Below, piece by piece: positions 1-5,997 of a DNA stretch of 6,451 bases. A program made the position numbers and the translations under genes. The notes beneath the pieces were generated by a model. It searched no databases. It was not told where the DNA came from and worked only from the letters and a program-made list of their open reading frames with translations. This DNA comes from Lachnospiraceae bacterium (GTDB taxonomy: Bacteria > Bacillota > Clostridia > Lachnospirales > Lachnospiraceae): positions 1 to 6,451 of the forward strand of contig CAAGKE010000055.1 of the NCBI GenBank assembly GCA_900770325.1, given 5' to 3'. Numbering within the stretch: the first letter of the stretch is position 1; every line of letters starts with the position of its first letter.

Positions 1-1
1 C

Positions 2-841
2 CACGAGGAGGAAGCCGCCGTAGTCAGACGCATTTTTCAAATGTTTCTGGACGGCGATTCCTGCTACAGCATAGCGCAGAAGCTGAACGCGGAGGGTGTT
101 CCCTCCTACCACCGGAAGAGGTTCAACGGTGAGGTCATTGGCGTCATGATCCGGCAGGAAAAGTACACCGGCTGCACGCTGGCCCAAAAGTTTTATGCAG
201 AAAACCACATAACGCACAAGCTGACGAAGAATAAAGGTGAGCTGCCCATGTTCTTTATAGAGGAGACGCATCCAGCCATCATCAGCATGGAGATGTTTCA
301 GGCTGCTCAGAGGGAATTCGCAGATCGCTATGGCGTCAAGATCGTGAACGGGATTGCCCAAACCGCAGGCTACTTCTACCACCGGGATGGAGAGGCCGGA
401 CCGCACCCGCCGCACAGGAAACCACATTGGTCAGAGGAACAGCGAAAATCCCACTCCGAGTATTTTCGGAATCGTGAAACGGCTATTTGCCGATACGAGT
501 TTTCACACTTCATTGAGTGCGAGAACTGCCACGGCCATCTTCAGGCGCAGCTCAGGCACTTCGTGGATGGTTCCTCTGAGGTGGCTTGGATTGACCCGGA
601 GCATAACGAGAGAGCGAAGGGCACGCCAAGGCCGCTTGCTTTCCGGGACAGCGCTCTGAAAAAACAGATTGCAGACGCGCTTGGCTGGGAAGCATTTGAC
701 GCGGACGCCATGCTTGAGACGCTGACGAAGCTCGGCGCGAACGTGAACGTCATCACCCTCTACTTCAAAGACGGGCATACGCAGTCATTCGAATACATCC
801 CGCCAAAGCAGATTCACCGCAAGCGAAAGGAGACGCCCTGA
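2..841 (+). CDS. Large serine recombinase, C-terminal part (5' end outside window)
   Basis: The frame is open from the first bases, so the true start lies upstream; the ATG at 41 falls inside the conserved recombinase domain (ahead of it reads HEEEAAVVRRIFQ) and is not the start. The visible 279 residues show the DNA-binding 'recombinase' domain of large serine recombinases: VVRRIFQMFLDG, SIAQKLNAEGVPS, a site-recognition stretch around IRQEKYTG, then LTKNKGELP and HPAIIS. The catalytic resolvase domain is not in view. A zinc-ribbon-like segment follows, but only one knuckle (CENC, visible residues 173-176) is present. The second Cys pair expected about 20 residues later is replaced by WIDPEHNERA. 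A His/Pro-rich insertion (GPHPPHRKPHWSEEQ) precedes it. The C-terminal YFKDGHTQSFEY resembles the end of the downstream recombinase (VTFKDGSK). It ends TGATG, sharing one base with the next gene, which suggests translational coupling. Family assignment is firm; whether the protein is active cannot be judged here. Confidence 0.9.
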   Translation, partial: HEEEAAVVRRIFQMFLDGDSCYSIAQKLNAEGVPSYHRKRFNGEVIGVMIRQEKYTGCTLAQKFYAENHITHKLTKNKGELPMFFIEETHPAIISMEMFQAAQREFADRYGVKIVNGIAQTAGYFYHRDGEAGPHPPHRKPHWSEEQRKSHSEYFRNRETAICRYEFSHFIECENCHGHLQAQLRHFVDGSSEVAWIDPEHNERAKGTPRPLAFRDSALKKQIADALGWEAFDADAMLETLTKLGANVNVITLYFKDGHTQSFEYIPPKQIHRKRKETP

Positions 842-2415
842 TGGCAACCGTAACAAAGATACCCGCGACGCTTAGCCGGTTCACGGCGGCCCCGTTGGCC
901 AGCATGGCTAAACGCAAGGTCGCCGCCTATGCCCGCGTCAGCACAGACCATGAAGAACAGCAGTCAAGCTATGAGGCGCAGGTGGATTACTACACCCATT
1001 ACATCCAGAGCCGCGACGATTGGGAGTTTGTCGACGTCTATGCAGACGAAGGTATCACCGGGTGCAATACCAAAAACCGCGACGGGTTTAACCGGATGGT
1101 GGAGGACGCCCTTTCCGGTCGTATCGATTTAATCATCACGAAGTCGGTGAGTCGCTTCGCCCGGAACACCGTGGATAGCCTTACCACCATCCGAAGGCTC
1201 AAGGAGCACGGCACAGAATGCTATTTTGAAAAGGAGAATATCTGGACCTTCGACGGTAAGGGCGAGCTGCTCCTGACGATCATGTCCAGCCTTGCGCAGG
1301 AGGAAAGCCGCAGCATTTCTGAGAACTGCACATGGGGCCAGCGGAAGCGCTTTGCAGACGGCAAGGTTACGGTGCCCTTCGGACGTTTTCTCGGCTACGA
1401 CCGTGGTGAGGACGGCAACCTTGTCGTGAACCCGGAGCAGGCCAAGCTGGTCCGCCGTATTTACGGGCTTTTCCTTACCGGCATGTCACCAACCCTGATT
1501 GCCAGGACACTCACGAATGAGGGCATACCGACGCCCTCTGGCAAGGAAAAATGGTATGCCACCTCTATCAAGAGCATCCTGACGAATGAAAAGTACAAGG
1601 GCGATGCGCTTCTGCAAAAATCCTACACCACGGACTTCCTGACGAAGAAAACGAAGAAAAACGAAGGCGAGATTCCGCAGTACTACGTCAAGGGTAACCA
1701 CGAAGCGATCATCGACGAGAAGACCTTTGCACTGGTTCAGACAAAAATGGCTGCCCGGACCAAGGGCCAGAATCGCATTAGCTCCGTCAGCATCTTTTCC
1801 AGTAAGATCAAGTGCGGCGACTGCGGAAGCTGGTACGGCTCAAAGGTGTGGCACTCCACAGATAAGTATCGGCGGGTCATCTGGCAGTGCAATCACAAGT
1901 TTGACGGTGAAAAATGCACTACACCGACGCTCACAGAGGACGAGATGAAAAGGCTTTTCCTGCAAGCCGCCAATATCGCCATCACGGAGCGGGAGGAGCT
2001 GATCTCCGTGTTTGAATCGTACATGGCTCCAAAGCTGGCGACTGATGCGCTGGAGCGGGAGCTGGCTGAGGTTGAGACGGAGCTCAACGTGGTAAGCGGC
2101 CTCATAGATAACTGTATCCATGAAAATGCAAGGATTGCCCTTAACCAGACAGCCTATCAGGAGCAGATTGCGGTCTTGGAGGCGAGGCTCAATCAAGCTG
2201 AAGCAAAGAAAGCTGTGGTGATCGCTGAAATCACCCGGAGACAGGCAAGGCGTCAGGAGATTGACCAGCATTTCCAGTACCTGCGGAAGCTGGACCTTCT
2301 GACAGAGTTCCGGGATGATGACTGGCTTGCGATGGTGGATTACATGACGGTCCACAGGAAAGACGAGGTCTGGGTCACGTTTAAGGACGGAAGTAAAATA
2401 AAGGCAGGGCTGTGA
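841..2415 (+). CDS. Large serine recombinase (integrase), complete
   Basis: This 524-aa site-specific recombinase would cut and religate DNA through a 5'-phosphoserine intermediate. The N-terminal resolvase domain (about 25-165) has the nucleophile Ser34 in YARVSTD, DEGITG at 69-74, the active-site arginine region KSVSRFARN at 101-109, and AQEES at 152-156. The recombinase DNA-binding domain spans about 185-305 (LGYDRG, NPEQAKLVRRIYGLF, NEGIPTPSG, SILTNEKYKGD). A complete zinc ribbon has Cys325, Cys328, Cys350 and Cys359 (CGDC...WQC-x8-C). A coiled-coil-like region at about 401-480 is typical of serine integrases, where it mediates synapsis and directionality. Start at 841: AAAGGAG at 826-832 lies 8 nt upstream, and the ATG overlaps the previous stop. 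An internal Met22 just before the catalytic domain is a possible alternative. All catalytic and zinc residues I can identify are present, so it is probably functional. Confidence 0.96.
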   Translation: MATVTKIPATLSRFTAAPLASMAKRKVAAYARVSTDHEEQQSSYEAQVDYYTHYIQSRDDWEFVDVYADEGITGCNTKNRDGFNRMVEDALSGRIDLIITKSVSRFARNTVDSLTTIRRLKEHGTECYFEKENIWTFDGKGELLLTIMSSLAQEESRSISENCTWGQRKRFADGKVTVPFGRFLGYDRGEDGNLVVNPEQAKLVRRIYGLFLTGMSPTLIARTLTNEGIPTPSGKEKWYATSIKSILTNEKYKGDALLQKSYTTDFLTKKTKKNEGEIPQYYVKGNHEAIIDEKTFALVQTKMAARTKGQNRISSVSIFSSKIKCGDCGSWYGSKVWHSTDKYRRVIWQCNHKFDGEKCTTPTLTEDEMKRLFLQAANIAITEREELISVFESYMAPKLATDALERELAEVETELNVVSGLIDNCIHENARIALNQTAYQEQIAVLEARLNQAEAKKAVVIAEITRRQARRQEIDQHFQYLRKLDLLTEFRDDDWLAMVDYMTVHRKDEVWVTFKDGSKIKAGL

Positions 2416-2416
2416 A

Positions 2417-2635
2417 ATGCGAAACCGGGCAGGTCAGATTCTGCGTGAGCGCCGTCTGGAGCTCGGCCTGACGCAGGAGGAGGTGGCTTTGGAGCTACAC
2501 ATGAGCATCCACCAATACCAGCGATACGAATACGGAGAACACCAGCTCTCGAATTGTCCCATGAAGGTGGGCCTCCGTATCTGCGCCGTCCTCGAACTGG
2601 ACCCATACGAAATTATCTTTGACAGCGAACAATAA
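2417..2635 (+). CDS. Small XRE/Cro-type helix-turn-helix regulator
   Basis: A 72-aa protein that is almost entirely a Cro/CI-like DNA-binding domain. ILRERRLELGLTQEEVALEL (8-27) gives the first two helices, with the typical TQEEVA turn. SIHQYQRYEYGEH (30-42) is the recognition-helix region, and LRICAVLELDPYEIIF closes the fold. There is no further sensor or effector domain. It starts one base after the stop of the recombinase gene. A weak GGCAGGG site overlaps the end of that gene, so translation probably depends on coupling. A strong terminator follows 14 bp after its stop. By family knowledge such proteins repress or activate promoters of mobile elements; the dyads at 2707-2768 are the nearest candidate targets, which is inference. 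The HTH assignment is strong, the regulatory target is not known. Confidence 0.9.
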   Translation: MRNRAGQILRERRLELGLTQEEVALELHMSIHQYQRYEYGEHQLSNCPMKVGLRICAVLELDPYEIIFDSEQ

Positions 2636-2649
2636 GGCCTGTCTTCTTT

Positions 2650-2686
2650 CCCACACTTCGCGGAGGCTGCGGAGGTGGGCTTTTTT
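2650..2686 (+). terminator. Rho-independent terminator after the recombinase-XRE unit
   Basis: Stem arms are CCCAC (2650-2654) plus CTTCGC (2656-2661) pairing with GCGGAG (2669-2674) plus GTGGG (2675-2679). There is one bulged A at 2655, one G-U pair and a 7-nt loop. A run of six T (2681-2686) follows after a single C. This is an 11-bp GC-rich stem with a T tract, positioned 14 bp after the XRE stop codon, so it separates the upstream unit from the third recombinase unit. Confidence 0.92.
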
Positions 2687-2706
2687 CATCAATTTTACGC
2701 CCAAAT

Positions 2707-2722
2707 ACGTCTGCGCAGACGT
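2707..2722. repeat. Perfect 16-bp palindrome (candidate operator)
   Basis: ACGTCTGCGCAGACGT reads the same on both strands over all 16 bases and ends there (T at 2706 against G at 2723). It lies between the terminator and the next gene, outside any supported coding sequence. Its size and symmetry suit a dimeric HTH repressor such as the XRE protein encoded just upstream. No T tract follows, so it is not a terminator. Operator function is inference. Confidence 0.6.
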
Positions 2723-2741
2723 GGATAAACCTCCTACTATA

Positions 2742-2768
2742 TGCCAATATGGTACTGCCATTATGGCA
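2742..2768. repeat. Two tandem 13-bp dyads, 14 bp apart
   Basis: The segment can be read two ways. As direct repeats, TGCCAATATGG (2742-2752) and TGCCATTATGG (2756-2766) match at 10 of 11 positions with a 14-bp period. As an inverted repeat, the outer 11-bp arms (2742-2752 and 2758-2768) match at 9 of 11 positions around 5 bp. The second unit, TGCCATTATGGCA (2756-2768), is itself a perfect dyad around a central T at 2762; the first is an imperfect copy. This is typical of a paired operator, or less likely a recombinase-binding site. Confidence 0.6.
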
Positions 2769-2796
2769 AATCCAGCATCCTTTCGGGAAGGAGGTT

Positions 2797-2904
2797 ATGA
2801 ACGTGTACGCAGCAATGAAATACAGTAAGCGGGAGGTGATGGTATGGAAGATGTTCGGCAGGTTGCTCAGGAACGAGCATCGCGTTCGAAGAAAGCCCCG
2901 GTAG
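2797..2904 (+). CDS. Possible small basic leader ORF overlapping the recombinase start
   Basis: A 35-codon frame preceded by a near-perfect ribosome binding site, AAGGAGG at 2788-2794. The first ATG (2797) lies only 2 nt from the AGGAGG core; an in-frame GTG at 2803 lies at the better distance of 8 nt, so the true start is uncertain. The product begins MNVYAAMKYSKREVM and ends EHRVRRKPR. It is strongly basic: 11 Lys/Arg against 2 Glu in 35 residues. It runs in a different frame through the start of the third recombinase (ATG 2844) and stops at TAG 2902-2904. It may encode a small DNA- or RNA-binding peptide, or it may be a non-conserved leader whose translation tunes ribosome access to the recombinase start. 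I recognise no family. Confidence 0.35.
   Translation: MNVYAAMKYSKREVMVWKMFGRLLRNEHRVRRKPR
2831..2838 (+). promoter_or_regulatory. Ribosome binding site fixing the third recombinase start
   Basis: GGGAGGTG lies 7 nt (counted from GGAGG) before ATG 2844. This supports 2844 as the start rather than later in-frame Met codons such as residue 49. It lies inside the possible leader ORF, so ribosomes translating the leader would pass over it. Confidence 0.75.
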
Positions 2905-5036
2905 GTGCCAGCTTTGAATCTGAACGTCAACGATCTAAAAACGCACTTGTAAAACAGATCGCCTCACAGGACGGAAGAAACGTGCGGATGATCGCCGCCG
3001 CCACTGAAACGCCGGAGGAGAAACGGATTCTCCGGGTGGCCGCATACTGCCGCGTCTCGACGGATGATATCGATCAGGCCCTTTCCATCCACCTCCAGAT
3101 CCAGCAGTACATGAAAAAGATCAAGGAGAACCCCAACTGGAAGTACGCGGGCTGCTATGTCGATGACGGCTTTTCCGGCACGAACACGGACCATCGGCAG
3201 GGCTTTCAGAAGCTCATGAAGGACTGTATGGACGGTAAAATCGACATGGTTATCACGAAGGCAGTGAGTCGCTTCGCTCGAAATCTGATGGACTGCATCG
3301 GCTGGGTCGAAGCCCTGCAGAACCACGATCCTCCAGTCCGGGTCTTTTTCGAGCAGGAGAATCTGGACACCATGTCCCAGACCAGCGGCATCATTCTTTT
3401 CGTTCTGGCAATGGTGGCGCAGGAGGAAAGCCACATGAAAAGCGAGGCGATCCTGCTCTCGCTGGAGTGGCGTTTCAGTCGAGGCCGCTTCCTGACGCCG
3501 CGCCTTTTCGGCTATGACAAGATCGAGGTTCCGGATGGCTTCGGTGGCAAGAAAAAGGTGCTGTCCGTCAATGAGAATGAAGCCCGTGTTGTGCGCTGGA
3601 TGTACTCCACGCTGGTCAACGGTGGCTCTCCGGAGGAGATGGCGGAGGTCCTTACCGAGATGGCGATTCCCACCGGAGGCCGACGCAGGGACGGAACCAT
3701 GAACACCCACTGGACCGCCAGTGGTGTCGTGTCCATCCTGCGCAACGAAAAGCACTGTGGCGACGTGCTGGCCCGAAAGACCTACACGCCCAACTATAAG
3801 GACCACAAATCCAAAAAGAACAATGGCAAGAAAAACAAGTATTTTCAGCCAGATCACCACGAGGCCATTGTCAGCCGCTCCATGTGGAATGCCGCCCAGC
3901 GGATTCTCAATAGCCGGAAGTACGGCCACGAGGGCACCTACCTCCCCATGCGCATCATCGATCACGGTGCTCTTGCCGGGTATATCTCCATGAACCGTGC
4001 TTGGGCAGGCTTTGACTTTGAGGATTACTACCGCGCCGGTCAAATCGCCATGGGTATGCTCGACGAGGATTTGGAAGTGGATCTGGCCTCGGAGTATCTG
4101 CCAGAAGGCGGACGGCGCATTGGCGGTCTTGTCGACGACCACGGCATTGCACAGATCGCCCGCGATCTCACTGCCGCTGAGCAGGAGATCAAGGACGAGC
4201 TTGAGGGAAAAACCGTGGAGGCTGCGGAGAATCAGGCCAAGGAGGACGCCGTGAAATCCTTTCAGGTGGTCAGTGGAGATATGTTCTCCCGCGTCCATGA
4301 GCCTGTCATTCGTATTACAACAAAGGGCATCACGTTCAATAAAAGCTGTGTCTCGAAGCTGCCCGGTGCGGAGAACGTGGAGCTCCTGTTTAACCCTGTG
4401 GAGCGCATGATGGTCATTCGCCCCTGCAGGCTGGGCCATCCCAACGCGATTCCGTGGGACGCCAAGTACAAAAGTGCAGCGCCTCTGTGCAAGGTTCTCT
4501 ATGACAGCATGGGCTGGGAGACGGATTACGCCTTTCGGGTCCCATGCCAGGCCATTAAAAACCCCAATGCAGCGGTCCTCGGCGACACGGTGCTTGTCTT
4601 TGATCTGGACAACTACGTGGGCCGCGCTTTGAGCAAAAAGGATGAGGTTATCATTGCACGGAAAGAAGCAGCAGCCAATACTGAGGAGCGGGAGGACGCC
4701 AAGAGCTACTACTATCCGCCCGATGAGGATGAGCCGCAGGAAATCCGGGATATGGAAGAAAAGTTTCAGCAGGCCGTTGAGGTGAACAAGAAGCTCTTCG
4801 GTACCCCGGCTTTTCAGCACAATTCCGGTGTGCGCGGCTTAAGTGCGGAGATCTCTGATGAAGAGTGGGACATGATGGTAGAAGCGAGACCGCTGGATAT
4901 CACCCACACCGTTGATGCCGGTACCGTGGATGACCTGCTCCTTGAGATTATGGATGATCCACCGGTCCTTCCCCAGAGCCAGGAAGCCTATCCGGGCGAG
5001 CCCATTGTGGTCGAGACCACGTGCGAGGAGGGATGA
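2844..5036 (+). CDS. Large serine recombinase with unusual C-terminal extension
   Basis: This 730-aa protein has a polar N-terminal lead (1-60), then a resolvase catalytic domain with nucleophile Ser72 in YCRVSTD, DDGFSG at 107-112, KAVSRFARN at 139-147, EQEN at 170-173 and AQEES. The recombinase domain follows at about 218-355 (LFGYDKIE, NENEARVVRWMY, SILRNEKHCGD, HHEAIV). There is no Cys zinc ribbon: the position holds GYISMNRAWAGFDFEDYYRAG (379-399). A charged helical stretch (440-470) leads into a second domain at about 473-595 (QVVSGDM, ITFNKSCVSKL, NPVERMMVIRPC, VLYDSMGW). Its first 66 residues align without gaps to the protein starting at 5998, with 28 identities. The last 120 residues are acidic and probably disordered (DEDEPQEI, SDEEWDMM). 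It is much longer than the preceding 524-aa recombinase. Catalytic residues are intact, so it is probably active; the extension's role is unknown. The next gene follows after 3 bp. Confidence 0.95.
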   Translation: MEDVRQVAQERASRSKKAPVGASFESERQRSKNALVKQIASQDGRNVRMIAAATETPEEKRILRVAAYCRVSTDDIDQALSIHLQIQQYMKKIKENPNWKYAGCYVDDGFSGTNTDHRQGFQKLMKDCMDGKIDMVITKAVSRFARNLMDCIGWVEALQNHDPPVRVFFEQENLDTMSQTSGIILFVLAMVAQEESHMKSEAILLSLEWRFSRGRFLTPRLFGYDKIEVPDGFGGKKKVLSVNENEARVVRWMYSTLVNGGSPEEMAEVLTEMAIPTGGRRRDGTMNTHWTASGVVSILRNEKHCGDVLARKTYTPNYKDHKSKKNNGKKNKYFQPDHHEAIVSRSMWNAAQRILNSRKYGHEGTYLPMRIIDHGALAGYISMNRAWAGFDFEDYYRAGQIAMGMLDEDLEVDLASEYLPEGGRRIGGLVDDHGIAQIARDLTAAEQEIKDELEGKTVEAAENQAKEDAVKSFQVVSGDMFSRVHEPVIRITTKGITFNKSCVSKLPGAENVELLFNPVERMMVIRPCRLGHPNAIPWDAKYKSAAPLCKVLYDSMGWETDYAFRVPCQAIKNPNAAVLGDTVLVFDLDNYVGRALSKKDEVIIARKEAAANTEEREDAKSYYYPPDEDEPQEIRDMEEKFQQAVEVNKKLFGTPAFQHNSGVRGLSAEISDEEWDMMVEARPLDITHTVDAGTVDDLLLEIMDDPPVLPQSQEAYPGEPIVVETTCEEG
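4260..4628 (+). other. C-terminal accessory domain of the third recombinase, shared with the 3' gene
   Basis: Residues 473-595 of the 730-aa recombinase. Conserved positions shared with the protein starting at 5998 are QVV, I-ITFN-SC-SKL, NP-ER, IRPC, G--A and a closing Trp. The alternation of hydrophobic residues suggests a beta-rich fold. I do not recognise a named family with certainty; related stand-alone proteins are often simply labelled hypothetical or 'integrase'. Boundaries are approximate. Confidence 0.7.
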
Positions 5037-5039
5037 ACC

Positions 5040-5849
5040 ATGCAGACGTCCCGAAACCCGGCAAAGAGCCGCCCGCTATCTGCGAATGTAAAGCGTCTGA
5101 TGCGCCTTGCGCGGGCATCGCCGCAGAACAGTCAGGTCATCAAGGTGGCGCGGCAGTTTACAGGCCGTGATCTGGCCTACTGCCATAAGCAGGGCAACCT
5201 GTTCATGGAGGCCGCCTCTATGGGCTTTCCTATGGAGGAGTTCGCGCCCCTATTCATGACAAGCCAGCTGGCAGGCGTCTTTGACGTCAGCTTCGCCGCC
5301 GCAAACGGCATGGAGAATGATGAGCTCTCCAACCTGCTCCGTATCCCTATGCTGCTGAAAAGCCCGGAGGTGATCGTGGAAGCCCTTTACTGGATCGACG
5401 ATATTGTCTCCAAGGCTGAGGACGACCAGAACAAGAGTCTGCTGCTCTCGCAGGCCTATGAGGCTGAGCGGCTGCGGCTGCCACCGGCTCTGGCGGAGCT
5501 GCCCGAAGAACCCAATCGAAATGTGGACGAGCTGTCCTACGCCTATTGGCTGGGCTATATCTACCGCTGTGAATGCCTGCTCCACGAAGAGTCCAGCCGG
5601 ATGGTATATGGCGCTTTTGAGGAGCCCATCATGCATAGAGCCTATCAGGAGCTTCTCCGCAGCCCTCTGGGCGAGGGAAACCTGATCGACAGCGCCGTGG
5701 AGATATGCGTGGAGCTTGACCGACTGCTGGTGGAAAAAATATGGCCGGAGAAGTCCAAGAGGCAACGCCAATTACAGGTAAAGGAGCTGGAGCGCCCTGC
5801 CCAGCCGAAAATTGAAGGGAGCATGACCAATGCAACAGGATCAGTGTAA
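5040..5849 (+). CDS. Conserved-looking hypothetical protein, mostly helical, in the recombinase operon
   Basis: A 269-aa protein I cannot assign to a family. Start at 5040 is supported by AGGAGGG (5026-5032), 7 nt upstream, and by a gap of only 3 bp from the recombinase stop. The N-terminus is basic (SRNPAKSRPLSANVKRLMRLAR). The middle looks helical and includes MGFPMEEFAPLFMTSQLAGVFD and LLRIPMLLKSPEVIVEALYWIDDI. The C-terminal half contains YWLGYIYR (169-176) and EESSRMVY (183-190). That spacing is reminiscent, from memory only, of YWLGYIYR...GESS proteins found next to small toxin-like genes in gut Firmicutes; this is a weak similarity and not an assignment. There is no signal peptide, membrane segment or Cys cluster. 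Its place directly after the recombinase suggests an accessory role in recombination or its control. Its end overlaps the next small gene by 20 bp. Confidence 0.8.
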   Translation: MQTSRNPAKSRPLSANVKRLMRLARASPQNSQVIKVARQFTGRDLAYCHKQGNLFMEAASMGFPMEEFAPLFMTSQLAGVFDVSFAAANGMENDELSNLLRIPMLLKSPEVIVEALYWIDDIVSKAEDDQNKSLLLSQAYEAERLRLPPALAELPEEPNRNVDELSYAYWLGYIYRCECLLHEESSRMVYGAFEEPIMHRAYQELLRSPLGEGNLIDSAVEICVELDRLLVEKIWPEKSKRQRQLQVKELERPAQPKIEGSMTNATGSV

Positions 5850-5982
5850 ACAGCCAATCACAAACAGTGCCTTTGCCGATACAGACAAGGAGTCTTCCAA
5901 ACATGAAGACTTGCCTGTGATCGGCTGGAAGGATGATCAGGTGGTGCGCCGGGAGTCCATGCGCCACCGAAAGACTAAGTAA
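5830..5982 (+). CDS. Small 50-aa protein with QVVRRE...HR motif
   Basis: This short gene overlaps the last 20 bp of the preceding gene in another frame. It is preceded by AAGGGAG (5815-5821) with 8 nt to the ATG. The product is 50 aa, polar at the start (MQQDQCKQPITNSAFADTDK) and basic at the end (MRHRKTK). Residues 29-47 read PVIGWKDDQVVRRESMRHR. The QVVRRE...HR part matches residues 67-77 of the protein starting at 5998 (QVVRREFISHR), and the DNA under it is 27 of 34 identical (5936-5969 against 6194-6227). It stops 15 bp before the next ATG. It is either a real small protein carrying only the leading motif of that domain, or a leftover from a partial duplication of the downstream gene. The good ribosome site and intact frame favour a real gene. 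Confidence 0.65.
   Translation: MQQDQCKQPITNSAFADTDKESSKHEDLPVIGWKDDQVVRRESMRHRKTK
5936..5969 (+). repeat. 34-bp imperfect direct repeat, copy 1 (copy 2 at 6194-6227)
   Basis: The two 34-bp stretches match at 27 positions, beginning with the identical ATCAGGTGGT and ending with identical CCACCG. Both are read in the frame giving QVVRRE. Most differences in the first part are third-codon-position changes, which suggests selection on the protein rather than a recent DNA copy. Confidence 0.65.
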
Positions 5983-5997
5983 CAGGAGGTTTTGACT

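Larger units (their letters stand above)
2687..2796 (+). promoter_or_regulatory. Control region upstream of the third recombinase unit
   Basis: Because a terminator lies just upstream, a promoter for the following genes is expected here. I cannot fix one with confidence: TACTAT (2735-2740) could serve as a weak -10, but no good -35 sits at the right spacing. The region holds two dyad-type structures (2707-2722 and 2742-2768), which would overlap or flank any promoter here and are candidate operators. Promoter existence is inferred from gene layout, not from a clear consensus. Confidence 0.5.

Noticed and set aside
41..43. ATG as the start of the first gene
   Set aside because: The frame is open upstream to the window edge and those residues (HEEEAAVVRRIFQ) belong to the conserved recombinase domain. 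There is no ribosome binding site before it.
1034..1049. A near copy of the 16-bp palindrome (ACGTCTATGCAGACGA) inside the second recombinase
   Set aside because: It encodes the conserved DVYADEG segment of the catalytic domain, so the similarity is best explained by coding constraint. It is not upstream of a gene.
1135..1167. Strong DNA match (28 of 33) with 3252-3284, considered as a repeat or recombination site
   Set aside because: Both encode the conserved ITK-VSRFARN active-site block of serine recombinases, so homology of the two genes explains it.
1840..2355. A 171-codon minus-strand open frame
   Set aside because: It is antisense to the zinc ribbon and coiled-coil part of the second recombinase, with no ribosome site or family motif.
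2964..4820. A 618-codon open frame on the minus strand
   Set aside because: It lies wholly antisense to the third recombinase, whose family motifs are unmistakable. Its translation shows no recognisable domain, and long antisense frames are common opposite GC-rich genes.
5250..5771. A 173-codon minus-strand open frame
   Set aside because: It is antisense to the 269-aa gene, which has a good ribosome site and operon spacing; the antisense product shows no domain.
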